From the NCBI RefSeq assembly GCF_011386835.1, contig NC_088791.1:128998943-129062942 (forward strand): a stretch of DNA of 64,000 nucleotides, in the 5' to 3' direction. The stretch is from Chrysemys picta bellii (lineage: Eukaryota; Chordata; Testudines; Emydidae). This document shows, one piece after another, positions 10,543-22,147 of this stretch; the stretch's first letter is position 1, and each line of letters starts with the position of its first letter. The notes beneath the pieces were generated by a model. The model was not told the DNA's origin. It did not search any database and saw only the letters and a list, made by a program, of their open reading frames with translations. The position numbers were made by a program, and so were the translations under genes.

Positions 10543-11020
10543 TTAGTGGGGCAGTGGTTAGAGGAGCAGAAGTCAAGATAAGTAGGTTCTATTCTCAGAT
10601 CTGTCACTGAGGCCAGGCCCGTACTAAAAAAATTAGGTCAGTTTAACTACGTCAGTCAGGTGTATGAAAAATCCACACCCCTGAGCAGTGTTTAGGTTGA
10701 CTTAAGTCCCTGTGTACACAGCACTTCTGCTACCACCTCTCAGGGAAGTGGATTACCCATGGCAATGGAAGAACTCCTCACAGCAGCGTAGGTAGTGTCT
10801 ACACTGAGGCCCTACAGCTGCACTTCTGCAGCTGTGGTGTTTTAAGTGTAGACAAGCTCTGACTTACTTTGTGACCCTAGTCAAATCACCTATCCTCCGT
10901 GCCTTAGTTTCCCTATATGTAAAATATCTACAACACATATTGTGTAACCTACTTAATGAATGTTTGTAAAGGGCTTTGAGATATTTGACTGGAAGATGCT
11001 ATTCAGTATAAATGCAAAGC
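10543..11020 (+). repeat. MIR-like core SINE split by a Harbinger-like MITE
   Basis: The left part (10543-10610) resembles a tRNA-like SINE head, GGGCAGTGGTTAGAGGAGCAG. The right part (10860-11020) continues with the MIR core TGTGACCCTAGTCAAATCACC and a GTAAAGGGCTTTGAGATA tail. The two halves join correctly if 10611-10859 and one TGA are removed. Confidence 0.65.
10611..10859. mobile_element. Harbinger-like MITE inserted in the MIR-like SINE
   Basis: Termini GGCCAGGCCCGTACT and AGTGTAGACAAGCTC resemble the Harbinger termini. The flanking 3-bp duplication is TGA (10608-10610 and 10860-10862), the length expected for PIF/Harbinger. The interior motif TATGAAAAATCCACACCCCT is shared with 45689-45959, so the two are the same family. 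No coding capacity. Confidence 0.65.
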
Positions 11021-11171
11021 AGCATTTTGAAATGTACTCCTATTTAGCTCCCAACAGCTATTTTATTCCCTCGAAACACGTGAAATGAGTTGGTGGGGTT
11101 TATAGTCCAGTCTCTATTACCCAAGACACCACCTCACAAAAATCCACCCTCACAACTGATTTCCTTATGAC

Positions 11172-11316
11172 AGGCAGAGTTGGCAACCCTATGAGACTGA
11201 AGTTATTCTGGGGAATTTTCCCCCCCAACATATGTCATTTTCTTCCAGATTGCTTTCAATATTCCCTGGGAGATCAATGTCAACTCCAGGGCAATCCTGG
11301 AGGGTTGGCAAGCCTA
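11172..11316. mobile_element. Short MITE with TTGGCAACCCT-type termini
   Basis: Left GAGTTGGCAACCCTA and right GGGTTGGCAAGCCTA are related in inverted orientation (rc of the right is TAGGCTTGCCAACCC). The interior has the CCAGGGCAATCCTGG palindrome. No convincing target duplication was found, so edges are approximate. Confidence 0.4.
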
Positions 11317-12773
11317 CAATCTCAGCTGAGAAATTCAGGCTGCAATCTCTTATTCCTAAAAGCGCCCCCCCCCTCCCCCATCAGAACTGAGGCACAAAAG
11401 CTGCAGGAAAAGCTTATACTGCCACTGTACCTGTCCTGTGAATAAATGCAGGACTTCATTCTCCTTGGCTGTCAAGCTAGCACCTTTCACAAGCACTAGG
11501 CCCACATCTACTCTACAATAGAGTAAGGGGGCCCAGTTATAACACAACAGATCCCTGACCTGATGTTCAGGGGACCTAACCACTTCTGAGAACTGGGTTG
11601 GGAGCTATAGTAGCAGTGTAGACCACCAGGCCTGTAAAGAAATATGGTGTGTCACTGTTAAGAGCATCATGTGAGTGATTAATCAGTATCTTCTATGGCC
11701 TTTGAATAAATGCAAGTGAAAAAGAAAAAAAATATTTATTTCATTTCTTTCTTAATTTGTAGGAGTATCCCCAGAATTATTATGAAAAGAAAAGTACTTT
11801 ATCAAAATGGTGGTGCAATCTGACCTGAATTGATGAGAAATGGCCATTGAATCAGGTGTTTCATCTGGAGGAGAGTACAAATGTTTGCCCCAAGGAACAA
11901 TAGCTGCCACAGACTTTTTGCTTCCCTATTGTAAGGAAAGTCACATGGGCACCATCAGCCCCACCCCTTAATGTAGATTTGCAAGTTGCTAGAGTACCTC
12001 TGATAAGGAAGTGAAGGACACTCTCTAAAGTGCAGCTCTGCCCTTATCTGAAGCACGTAAGCAAATGTTTTAACAAAAGGCTGAAATTTTAAAATAAAAA
12101 TATTACCCCCTTTTCTTTGAAGGAAAGCCAGGAAGATTACAAGACTCAACTGGTTTTAACAGAAAAGAAATAGTGACTGGAAAAACATAAGGAAGTGCTC
12201 AGCTCAAGAGACTTTAAGGCCTGTTGGTGCAACTTCAAGGGAAGGTAAAAACAAAGCTAAAATAATAATTTATGCTGATCTTTTTTTCCCCTTCACTTGG
12301 TTTTCTGTTAGACTATGCTAGGCCATTTCTGACTATTTGAACAATCAAGTGTTGTATATGTGAACTTTCATTCATATTGAAATGTAACTGTTTATAATCT
12401 ATTAGTGAAACAGCTGTTCCATTTTGTTCTTTTTAACTCAATACTTTGTCACTTCAAAAAAATGATTGGGCTAGAAATGGAAAAAGCTGGAGGTCCCTTG
12501 GGATCGTTAGAACCAAAATATTCAGAGCTCCTACACAGCTGGCTTACAGAACTTGTGAAAACATTACTCAGTGTGCTTTAAAAGAAAGTTCTGTTTGTCT
12601 AGCTGAACAGGGCAAAGTTCTCCTCTACAATCCATGCTGTGTATACCTGTTGTCTGTCGAATTTTAATTCATGTCAATGGAAGATTCACCCAGTGAGTTC
12701 ATGCAGAATGTGCATCTTCACCTCCTTGTTCTGTGAGACCAGCTCAGATCTCAAAGGTTACACGGGTTGCAGC
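11317..12773. other. Intergenic sequence, nothing recognised
   Basis: No supported exon or bounded repeat. It is AT-rich from about 11690 to 12460. Confidence 0.4.
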
Positions 12774-13072
12774 CAGGGGCAGCTCTGCTCCAGGCACCAG
12801 CGCGTGCCTGGGGCGGCAAGCCACAGGGGGCAGCCTGCCGGTTGCTGTGAGGGCGGCAGTCAGGCTGCCTTTGGCGGCATGCCTGCAGGAGGTCCACCGG
12901 TCCTGCGGCTTCGGCGGTAATTCGGAGGCAGGGACGCTGAACGTGCGGCACCGGCGGACCTCCCGCAGGCATGCTGCCGAATCTGCGTGACCAGCGGATG
13001 GCCCGCAGGCGAGCCGCCGAAAGCCGCCTGCCTGCCGTGCTTGGGGCAGCAAAAACCATAGAGCCGCCCCAG
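12774..13072. mobile_element. GC-rich non-autonomous hAT element, perfect 8-bp duplication
   Basis: Termini CAGGGGCAGCTCT and AGAGCCGCCCCAG are inverted repeats. Flanks carry GTTGCAGC at 12766-12773 and 13073-13080. The interior is about 65 percent GC with many CGG/GCC motifs, unlike the surroundings; overlapping open frames on both strands are by-products of this composition. Confidence 0.7.
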
Positions 13073-14244
13073 GTTGCAGCTGGGTCAATAATTGCATGTG
13101 AGATTTCTCCATCTCTAACCAAAATAATCTTTTAAATCCTTACTTAGTAGTAGTGGTGATTCATTCTTCTCTCTGAGTAATAATCACTAAACCAGGCCCC
13201 AGAATGGAATTAACGATCATTGTGAAGCTGAAGATTTGATGTATTGGCTGTGGCATAAATATGAACTCTTAGCCATTTATGAGTGTATTGAAAGTCAATT
13301 TGTATGTTCTGTTTAAGCTGTCTGTCTCCTTTACAGTCCCTGACCTTTCTATGACCTGACCTTCCCATTACCTTCCCTTCAGCTCTGAGTATAGGATGTT
13401 CCTCCTGGACAGCCATAAACTAGGCAGGGAATTTCTCCTCTTCTGTGAGGAATATACCTGAAAGCATGTTCCTGTAGCCTGGATTTGTTGCATGTCAGTT
13501 TCTCTCCTGACTCATTAAAGAGCCAGGGGAGGTTTGCATAAGAATAGGAGTGTTTAATTTTTAGTGTCCTGGTGAAATTCAACTTTTGTTAATTATAAAT
13601 AACCCCTTCAGTTGGGGGTTAGATAAGATATCCTTAACTTCCTGGCCTAAAAAAGCTGCTGTGTTCTATCCAGAAGCAACTGTGTGTCAGTAGTAGGGGA
13701 AGCTGATGCTTGCCTACCTCCATAGGGATGTTATAGCTGACTTAATGTTTGTTTGTAAAGTGAGATGAGATTCTTGGATGAAGGGTACCGTAAAAGCAGT
13801 GCTTAGATATCACAGCGATGGGCGCGCGCTAGGAATACACAGTGGCATTGCTTCCAGTCCTCCTTTACTGGCAGGACCAATGTTGGCACATTTGGGGAGC
13901 TTTTAAGGTGGCAGGGGAGGGGCTTATAAGTGAGAAAGTGTTCGGAAAGAAGTCTAAGAACTGTTGTCCCCTTTAAAAACAAAACAAAAACTCTGGTGCC
14001 CAGTTCAACTTTCAGTCACATTAGACAGTGCATCTGCATGTAAACAGGGGCAGAACTGAAAGAAAAAAGCATGTGTGAGCATGTGATAATTCAGTGAGAG
14101 AAGCTGTTATCTAGTCAGTTTTTCCTGCGCTGCCTTATATTTAAGTTTGTTTTTCAAAACAGGTTTTACAGTAAATCATCCAAGCTTCTTGCATAACCTG
14201 AGAAGTGAAGCAATAAGATACAGACTAGAAATCCAAGATGGACT
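13073..14244. other. Intergenic sequence, nothing recognised
   Basis: No domain-bearing frame, SINE promoter or inverted termini seen. Confidence 0.4.
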
Positions 14245-14350
14245 TCTTAATCTATCTTCTGTCTGGGTTAGGGACAGTCTATAACTCTGTGTACAGCGCC
14301 TAGCACAATGGAGCCCCAAAGTGCTACTGTAATTCAGCGACATAAGGGTA
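14245..14350 (+). repeat. Ancient interspersed repeat 3' end
   Basis: TACAGCGCCTAGCACAATGG ... GTGCTACTGTAAT is shared with 35385-35455 (GGCTAGCACAGTAGAGCCC ... GTGCTACTGTAATA), the recurring tail of an old amniote SINE or LINE family. Family not identified. Confidence 0.4.
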
Positions 14351-14879
14351 AAATAATCTCTATTTCTTGCATTTGTTATCTTTCTCTGGAAAAACAAACA
14401 AACCCTTCATTCCCAAACAGACCTGTTCTGTCATAAAGGAAAGGCAGAACAGCACCATACTACTGTAAAAGGAAAGGCAAATCAAAATATTTGTTATCCT
14501 ATTCTGACACTTCAATGCAGCAACAGCGCAAGACTCAAAGCCCATGTATCATTTCCACATCAATAACGATGAGAAGGTAGTCCTACAGAGCAGCGTAGAT
14601 CATTTCGGAACTAGGTCAATTCAAACAAAATGGATTGTGTAATGGATGCTAGATTGGATTATACTGTTCGGCTACAGTATAGATAGAAATGTGTAAAATA
14701 CCTTGTTTAAACAAACATACCTGGCACAGCATTAAAGGATCTTGTGACGAACACATCTGGTGTGGTTATAAGCAAGCACATCTGGCCAGTCCATATCTGC
14801 TACAGAGGAACATGACATAGAGGGGAGTAGTGAGAGGGAAAATGAAGGTGTGTGGTGTTTGTTTGGCTTTTTTTCCAAC

Positions 14880-15455
14880 TTCTGAGTACAGCACTGGAGA
14901 GACGGATACTGGAATACTGTGTCCAGTGCTGGTGTCCACATTTTGAAAGCTATATTGAGAAACTGGAGAAGATACAGAGACAAGACACAAAAATGATTTG
15001 AGGGCTAGAAAAAATCTGTTCGAACGAGAGATTTAAAGAGCTTAATTTGTTAAGCTTTATCTAAAAGAGGATCAAGAGGTGACTTGTTTAAAGTGCACAA
15101 ATATCTTCATGCAGAGAAAATATTGGGTAATAAAAAGCTATTTAATCTTGCAGAGAACAATATAACAAGAACCAATGGTGGGAAGTTAAAACCAGAGCAA
15201 TTAAAATTTTAAAAAGGCACAAATTTTTAACAGTGAGGGTGATTAACCATTGGAACAAAACACCAATGGAAATGGTGGATCTTCCATCTCTTGGTGTCTT
15301 CAGATTAAGACTGGATGCCTTTCTGGAAAACATGTTAGCCAAACACAAGTTATCGAGCTCAATACAGGGGGAACTAGGTGAAATCTATGGCCAGGGTTAT
15401 GCAAGTGGTCAACACAGATGATTTAATGGTGCCTTCTGGCCTTAGAATCTATGAA
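14880..15455 (+). mobile_element. CR1-like LINE, 5'-truncated 3' fragment
   Basis: Plus-strand homology to the CR1 ORF2 C-terminal region: the stretch around 14900-15010 corresponds to the Y-C-Q-W segment also readable in the CR1 at 24147, and 15233-15420 encodes RVINHWNKTPMEMVDLPSLG. It ends TTAGAATCTATGAAT, a CR1-type tail. Several frameshifts and stops; an old inactive copy. Confidence 0.75.
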
Positions 15456-16385
15456 TTTCACCCATACTGTTGCCAAACTCAAGCATACCAAAATAATTAT
15501 AACACGCATTTTAGTTTGGGGGGGGGAAGAGTCTTTTGATGGGTGGGGTTTTTTTTGTTTTTCTTTGTCTTTTTCCTTTGATCTTCAGACTCTAGTGCGC
15601 ACTTGTTTCACATTTCCAAGCTTCTCTGTAATCGTGATGACTAGAAATTTCTTTTACTTTTAAAAAAACAAAAAACAGCTGAGATTCACATGGGGTTTAA
15701 AACAATACCTACCCGATATCACAAGACTTGTGACTGGCAACATGTCAGCCAGTTCATGGGAAGTACCACAATGACATGACACTTTTTCAGTAGAAAGTCT
15801 ACAGGAAAATAAAGGAGGGAGGTAAACATTGTGTCAGCTCAGATGTCTGTGAACTCCAGAAATTTTGAAAAACAAGGCCAGGCAGACAGAGAATGAGCCA
15901 ATATCAGGTCTTTCCAAATCATCCTCAATAAAAACGCTTCCTGTTTCCTCTAAGATACTTAAATTCCAGCAAGGCCTACGGAATAATATACCAGTTCTAG
16001 TTTCAGCTTCCTTCAGGGATTCCTGAGCATGAGTAAAGACAAATACATACACTAAAAAGCCGCCTTTTCAGAAACTCTCATCTAAAAGCAGGTTCCTGAG
16101 GAAATGAACTCTCTCAATCAACGGGCCTGGTGAGTCTCTGTTCAGAGCTCACCTGTGGTGGTCAAGGAGTGACATGGTAATGAAGAGGGAAGTCTTCTGT
16201 AAACAACAATTCTAAACCACAAATTCAGACTTAAAACTTTTAGCTAAACAGTGTAATAAACTAATTATGGATTATTTCTTCCTTTACTTACCTGCCATGA
16301 CCTGGCTTTAGATGCTCTCCCTGTCATCTGCAGTAGTGACATTTCTGATGCCTAAAGCAATTTAGAGAATATGGCTTCTCAGTTC
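15456..16385. other. Intergenic sequence, nothing recognised
   Basis: Contains short G and T runs (15519-15570). No supported feature. Confidence 0.4.
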
Positions 16386-16883
16386 AGGGGCTTGGCTTCA
16401 CTGTTTTAAGCTGAGTTATAACTCGTGTTGCCCCTAACTCCAGTCCCATCCACACGCTTGGGGGACATGGTGTTTTTAACTCAAGTGGGCTGGCCAATTG
16501 GGGGGAGATATAAGCTACTACACAAGTGAGCACTACTAGTCGGCTGCTTACACAGCTACTCAGTAGGGTGGACACAGGTGAGCACTGCTAGTCCTCCAGT
16601 ACTTTTCCAAATTTCCCCCTACGTGCCCAGAAAGGACAGATAATTCCTCCCACAATTCACTAGGAAAGAATTCATGGAGCAGTACAGCTTAGTGCAGTAC
16701 AAAGATCCATGGGATGCACGTCCCAGAAGTCCTTGCAACACATATGAGCAAGTACAGCATCAGCGTAGACTCACCTCCTCTGTTCTCTTGCAGTGTGTCT
16801 AGTCTGACTCAAGCAAGGCTGACTCAAGAGGAGTAACTCAAGCATAGATAACTCAGGTTAACTCGGCAGTGAAGACATACCCT
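16386..16883. mobile_element. MITE-like DNA element, about 0.5 kb
   Basis: Left AGGGGCTTGGCTTCACTG...GAGTTATAAC and right AACTCGGCAGTGAAGACATACCCT are imperfect inverted repeats; the right subterminal region contains repeated AACTCAAG/GACTCAAG motifs. No transposase. Superfamily uncertain. Confidence 0.45.
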
Positions 16884-17091
16884 AGGTGCCAGGACATATC
16901 ACAAAGGAATACATTCCCAAGTCAGATTGGTAGAGACCCTGAGGGGTTTTTTTGCGTTCCTCTGCAGCGTGGGGAATGAATCACTTGCTGGCTTCAGCTA
17001 GAGTAAATGGTGTCTTCACTATAACTCAACCTCTTTAAATCAAGATTTGAGGACTTAAATAACCTCTGGCTGAGTTACTGGCCTGTTACAG

Positions 17092-17175
17092 GGATGGGTG
17101 AGGTTCTGTGACATGTGGTGTGCAGGAAGTGAGACCAAATCATGATGGTCCCTTCTGGCCTTAGTCTGTGAGTCT
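17092..17175 (+). repeat. CR1 LINE 3'-end fragment
   Basis: The GATGGTCCCTTCTGGCCTTA motif followed by GTCTGTGAGTCT matches the 3' tail of the CR1-like copies at 15400-15455 and 61612-61771. Confidence 0.6.
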
Positions 17176-18764
17176 GTCTTCAGGAAACCAAGTGCTGAAA
17201 CCTAGTGTTACGCCAGGTCTAATGCGAGATGCTACTTCTCTTGCAATCCTTTCCATGACCCTTAGATCTCCTGTTTCTGACCTTGTGAGATGGTGATAAT
17301 CCTGAAGAGTCCCCAAACTCACACTTCCTTTGTGCCAAGAGGGCATAAATAGTCCTGTTGACTTCAGAGGGGCTACTCTCCTAAGCAAAGCTGCTGCATC
17401 AGGCCCAGAGCTAGTGAATGGCCCTATTCACTTGCACGTTGGGTTCTTCCAGGATGAAAGTTGTTAGGTGCATAAGAGCTTGTTTGCAGGAATCTGAAAG
17501 GGTGAGGTCCTCTCTAAACGCTCCTCCCCTAGTGGGGAGACAGTCTATTATATATCATCCAACTTTGAAAGAGATGTAAAACAAAGGTCCTGGCCATCTC
17601 ATGTGAATGAAGTTGCCATGTGCTCTTCTTGTGACTCTGCTGAGAGCAGGGTTATTTATAATACATTATTTAGTAACTGTTTTTTTCCCTGGAGAAAACT
17701 CCCCCATCTTGTCAAATCTTGGGGAGCAATCTTGTCTCCCATTTTAACCATATCTTATTGTTCCAGTCATTCTCAGAAGCCAGGACACATCCTTCCAGTT
17801 GAGGATCAGGCTTCCTGAGGACCCTATCAATATTGCCCTCCTCCAAAGAAATTGAATTTCAACATATACAGAGTCTTAGCCTGGGAACCCTGAGGCATCT
17901 GTAAAAGTAGGAGGATGCATATGCAAAGCCCTCTAATGTTGTTCTATGATATGAATTTGGCAGCAGGCAAATTCTTTCCATGCTTCCCTACAAAATATCC
18001 ATTCCATTAAGGGCCCAGTGATCTCCCCTTCTGCAGCCACTTCTATCTGACTCTCTCGTAGCTATGACAACTTGGCAATAGCAGCCTTTAATGGCTGCCT
18101 GAATCTGAGCCTTTAGTTGCTAGGATATCCTAATGCATAGGCATATTAACCTTGCATTGCAGTCTTGTGGAAAGCCTTCTGGCTCATCCGTAAAAGGGGG
18201 TTGTGATAAATTGTTACTGTCACTTCTTCTTCAGTGTTTCTTTTCAGAACTTGTGCCTGGTTCTCATTTACTAGCAATGGGAAGGAGTTTTAAAAGGGTC
18301 AGGAATGACCCCTAATGCTCCCCTGCTAGCACAAGGGCTCTTTGTGTCATCCCTGCCTCCAGCAGGTGTCAGGAATGGGAATAGGAAGAGGGGAAGTGGG
18401 TGGGAGAGGGGCAGGGAAGTGATGTGGCTGGAGAATAGAATATTGACCTACAGCTACACCTTGCTTCCTGGAAACCTTCAGAAGCAGTGTAAATTAGTAA
18501 ATTACTTACACTGGGGGCTGGGCAGGACTCTGAACCAATCCTGGATACAGGAGTTACAAAGGTATTTTTACAGCCATGTGTGCATCCCTGCCCCACACGC
18601 AGGGATGGGATAACCGAGAACCAGGCCCTTGTGTCTACCCCATTCTTTTCCATCTTCAGATTCTCTTACAACAGTTAGAATTCTTTCCTTCATTTCTGTT
18701 TCTTACATGTGTTTGCAATTCTCACCTCCTCTCCATCTGGTTTAATTGCTCCTTATCTGACTAA
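17176..18764. other. Intergenic sequence, nothing recognised
   Basis: No supported exon or bounded repeat. TAA at 18762-18764 is the likely left target duplication of the Harbinger element. Confidence 0.4.
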
Positions 18765-19142
18765 GGCCTTGTCTACACTACGAGAGTAGTTCGATTTTAC
18801 TTGCATCGAATTTTTGGAATCGATATTGCAAATTCGAACGTGTGTGTCCACACTAAGGACAGTAATTCGACTTTGTGCGTCCACACTAACGGTGAAAGCG
18901 TCGCCATTCGAAGCGGTGCGCTGTGGTCAGCTATCCCACAGTTCCCGCAGTCCCCTCTGCCCATTGGAATTCTGGGTGTAGCCGGCAATGCCTTCTGGGT
19001 AACAAAATGAGTCGAGGGTGCTTTTGGGTAACTGTCGTCATCCGTCCATCACTCCCGCCCTCCCTCCCTGAAAGCGCCGGCGGGAAATCAGTTCGCGCAC
19101 TTTTCCAGTCATTGACAGCGCGGACGCCACAGCACTGCGAGC

Positions 19143-19331
19143 ATGGAGGACGCTGCGACCATCGCTGCAGTTGTGGCCGCTCTCAACGCCTCGCAGCTTA
19201 TCATAAAGGTTTCCCTGAGGCAGATGCAGAAAAGTCAGGCGAGGAGGCTACGGCACCGCGATGATGTCCTGAAGTCTGAGAGTAGTACAGACCTCTGAGA
19301 AAGCAGGGGACCCAGCGCCGAGGACATCACG
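19143..19331 (+). pseudogene. N-terminal extension of transposase with one TGA
   Basis: ATG at 19143 (context AGCATGG) opens a frame that reads 51 codons to TGA at 19296-19298 and then continues directly into the HARBI1-like frame. It encodes an alanine-rich then basic segment (RQMQKSQARRLRHRDD). Either the stop is a point lesion in the ancestral start exon, or this is a short upstream ORF. Confidence 0.55.
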
Positions 19332-20426
19332 GTGGCAATGGGTCAAGTTGATGCCGTGGAACAGCGATTCTGGGCACGGGAAACAAGCACTGAGTGGTGG
19401 GACCGCATAGTGCTGCAGGTCTGGGATGAATCCCAGTGGCTGCGAAACTTTCGCATGCGGAAGGGAACTTTCCTGGAACTTTGTGAGTTGCTGTCCCCTG
19501 CCCTGAAGCGCAGTGACACCCGGTTGCGAGCTGCACTGAGTGTACAGAAGCGAGTGGCCATAGCCCTCTGGAAGCTTGCAACGCCAGACAGCTACCGGTC
19601 AGTCGCGAACCAGTTTGGGGTGGGCAAATCTACCGTGGGGGTTGTTGTGATGCAAGTAGCGAAGGCAATCATTGATGTACTGCTGCCAAAGGTAGTGACC
19701 CTGGGAAACGTGGAGGCGATCATAGATGGCTTCGCAGCGATGGGATTCCCAAACTGCGGTGGGGCCATAGATGGAACTCACATCCCTATCCTGGCACCGG
19801 ACCACCAGGCCACCCAGTACATTAACCGAAAGGGATACTTTTCCATGGTGCTGCAAGCACTGGTGGACCACAGGGGACGTTTTACCAACATCTACGTGGG
19901 ATGGCCGGGCAAGGTTCATGACGCTCGTGTTTTCAGGAACTCTGGTCTGTTTAGACGGCTGCAACAAGGTATTTACTTCCCGGACCACAAAATAACTGTT
20001 GGGGATGTGGAGATGCCTATAGTCATCCTTGGGGACCCAGCCTACCCGCTAATGCCCTGGCTCATGAAGCCCTATACTGGCGCCCTGGACACTGAAAAAG
20101 AACTCTTCAACTACCGGCTGAGCAAGTGCAGAATGGTGGTGGAGTGTGCTTTTGGCCGTCTCAAGGGGAGATGGAGAAGCTTACTGACTCGCTGTGATCT
20201 GAGCGAAACCAATATCCCCATTGTTATAGCAGCTTGCTGTGTGCTCCACAATCTCTGTGAGAGCAAGGGGGAGACCTTTATGGCGGGGTGGGAGGTTGAG
20301 GAAAATAGCCTGGCTGCTGATTACTCACAGCCAGACAGCCGGGCGATTAGAAGAGACCAGCGGGAAGCGCTGTGCATCCGGGAGGCTTTGAAAGCAAAGT
20401 TCCTGAGTGAGCAGGGTAACCTGTGA
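19332..20426 (+). CDS. Harbinger transposase (HARBI1-like, DDE_Tnp_4)
   Basis: DDE nuclease that cuts and joins Harbinger ends; in this family it depends on a Myb-like partner for nuclear import and DNA binding. The 364 residues match the family length. An N-terminal helical region includes a helix-turn-helix-like segment (SVANQFGVGKSTVG, residues about 92-105). Catalytic candidates are D147 in GGAIDGTHIP, D197 in GKVHDARVFR and E271 in VECAFGRLKGRW; GDPAYPL (D235) is the usual conserved block. An AATAAA lies shortly downstream (about 20540). The frame is also open from an ATG at 19143, which gives a plausible 5' extension (starting MEDAATIAAVVAALNA) interrupted only by TGA at 19296-19298. 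The ancestral protein may thus have been about 427 residues, and 19332 is an internal restart here. Confidence 0.9.
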   Translation: MAMGQVDAVEQRFWARETSTEWWDRIVLQVWDESQWLRNFRMRKGTFLELCELLSPALKRSDTRLRAALSVQKRVAIALWKLATPDSYRSVANQFGVGKSTVGVVVMQVAKAIIDVLLPKVVTLGNVEAIIDGFAAMGFPNCGGAIDGTHIPILAPDHQATQYINRKGYFSMVLQALVDHRGRFTNIYVGWPGKVHDARVFRNSGLFRRLQQGIYFPDHKITVGDVEMPIVILGDPAYPLMPWLMKPYTGALDTEKELFNYRLSKCRMVVECAFGRLKGRWRSLLTRCDLSETNIPIVIAACCVLHNLCESKGETFMAGWEVEENSLAADYSQPDSRAIRRDQREALCIREALKAKFLSEQGNL

Positions 20427-20765
20427 CTTTAAAGTTTGTGTACTGAGAAGCTAAACCTGCCCCCGTTTCTTTACCCAGTTAATGTTGACTATCCTATCCA
20501 GTTACATACCCCCTTCACCCCCCTTCCAACACACGTTTCGAAATAAAAATAGTTCTACTTTGTTAAAGCACACCGTTTTCTTTAATACTGTTTTCGCGGG
20601 AATTTTTTAAAACTGGGACGCAGACTGTGGTGCGGAGCGGGTGTAGTGTAGTGACGCGAATGCAGCTTCTAAACTCAAGGATTGACAGGCTCCGCTGCGG
20701 TGGGATGGTTGTTTCAACGGAGCCTGTCACCCCTCCTGATCGGGACTGTGTGTATGGGGGGTCTA

Positions 20766-20888
20766 TGTGACTTTGTGGCAGGGGGAGGACGGTTACAGAT
20801 CCCCTGCTGTGTGGCTCTGTGATCCTGCCTAAGGACCGGCGCTTAAGATCTGTAACTGCCCTCCCCCGCCACAAAGTCACAGAGCAAC
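20766..20888. repeat. Inverted repeat inside Harbinger
   Basis: GTGACTTTGTGGCAGGGGGA...GTTACAGAT (from about 20768) is mirrored by ATCTGTAACTGCC...CCACAAAGTCACAGA (to about 20886), arms of about 35 bases with a 50-base spacer. It lies between the 3' ends of the convergent transposase and Myb genes, in the region expected to contain both polyadenylation sites. A related segment, ACTTGGTGGCAGGGGAGGGC, sits in the Myb coding exon near 21290. Confidence 0.7.
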
Positions 20889-21175
20889 CCACCCCCCCCA
20901 ACATAACATGAAAACAACCTCCCAGACTAACCAGGGTAACTAGTCACTGCATCACTGCACTGTGTATGTGCCCTGCTGCTGTGCCTGCCCCCGACTATGT
21001 ACCCTGCCAAAGGTGACTGTCCTATCCAATTACCAACCCCCTTTCCCCTCCTCCTCCAAAAGAACATGATTGAAACAGTAGTTAACAGAAACGTATTTTT
21101 TATTATCAACTACACATGGCATTGGGAGGTGAAACTTGGACGGGGGCTTGTGTCAGGCGGGAAGGAAAGAACTTT

Positions 21176-21651
21176 TCAAATTTTGGGAAATGAGAGCCTT
21201 CTGCTACTAGAGCTCTCTGCAGGGGTGGAGTGAGAGTTAGCAGGGACTCTGCCGCCTCTCCTTCTTTGCACTTTGGGTGAGGTGGGTATGGGACTTGGTG
21301 GCAGGGGAGGGCGGTTAGAGATGGACTGCAGCGGGGCTCTGTCCTCCTGCCTCCGTTCCTGCAGAACATCCACAAGGCGCCGGAGCGTGTCCGTTTGCTC
21401 CCTCAGTAGTCCAAGCAGCGTTTGAGTCGCCTGCTGGTCTTCCTGCCGCCACCTCTCCTCCCGATCCATGTTGGCTTGGTGCATTCGGGTCAAGTTCTCC
21501 CGCCACTGGGTCTGCTGTGCTGCCTGGGCTTGGGAACAGGCCATAAGCTCAGAGAACATGTCCTCCCGTGTCCTCTTCTTCCTACGCCTAATCCGCGCTA
21601 GCCTCTGGGAGTGTGATTCCAGGCTAGGTTGTGAGACAGTCGCAGATGGGG
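21176..21651 (-). CDS. Harbinger Myb/SANT-like protein, exon 2
   Basis: Second exon of the minus-strand Myb-like gene. The acceptor reads TTTCCACAG just 5' of 21651; two bases complete the codon split in exon 1 (phase 1), then 157 residues follow to the stop. The exon opens with a basic patch (RIRRRKKRTRED), then a Glu/Gln-rich predicted coiled coil (QQTQWRENLTRMHQANMDRE to VLQERRQ), then a Pro/Ser-rich tail. It would supply dimerisation and nuclear localisation. An ATG at 21559 is internal and not the start. Confidence 0.75.
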
Positions 21652-22147
21652 CTGTGGAAATGGGAAAAAGGGAGTGAATTCCTCAGAAAGATAAATGTAG
21701 TTGTGAACAAAGAACATAGTCTTTCGCTGTGAACAAGACCATGCACAGCACCTATCACATGCGCACTCAGCACAAGGTCGAATTCTCGGCCTTCGCATTC
21801 AGTGCCTGGGGTCTTGCACAGCACATTTCAGAAGCGGGGCAGGACAACGGAATTTCTGTTGCAGGCAGACATGGTAAGCCGTACACTTGTGGCAGTTTAA
21901 AACTTTTATATTACCACTGGCCTCATTTCACATTTAAAGCTATGTCAGTTCCTGCAGCCAGCAATCCGGCAAGCGGGAACTCTGCCCCTGTCCCACCCCC
22001 TCGCAGCTGTCCCCGGGAACGATCCCTTTCGGCTGCCCCTCTCCCGCCTCCACCGCGTGGCTACAAACCAGCGGTTACGGTTCTGTAAAGGAACGGGAAA
22101 GCAGTCCCAACACTAACATTCCCCTACCTAATTCAAAGCAGGTCACC

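Noticed and set aside
12733..13122. Four overlapping frames on both strands
   Set aside because: They coincide with a GC-rich MITE (12774-13072); stop codons are rare there because of composition.
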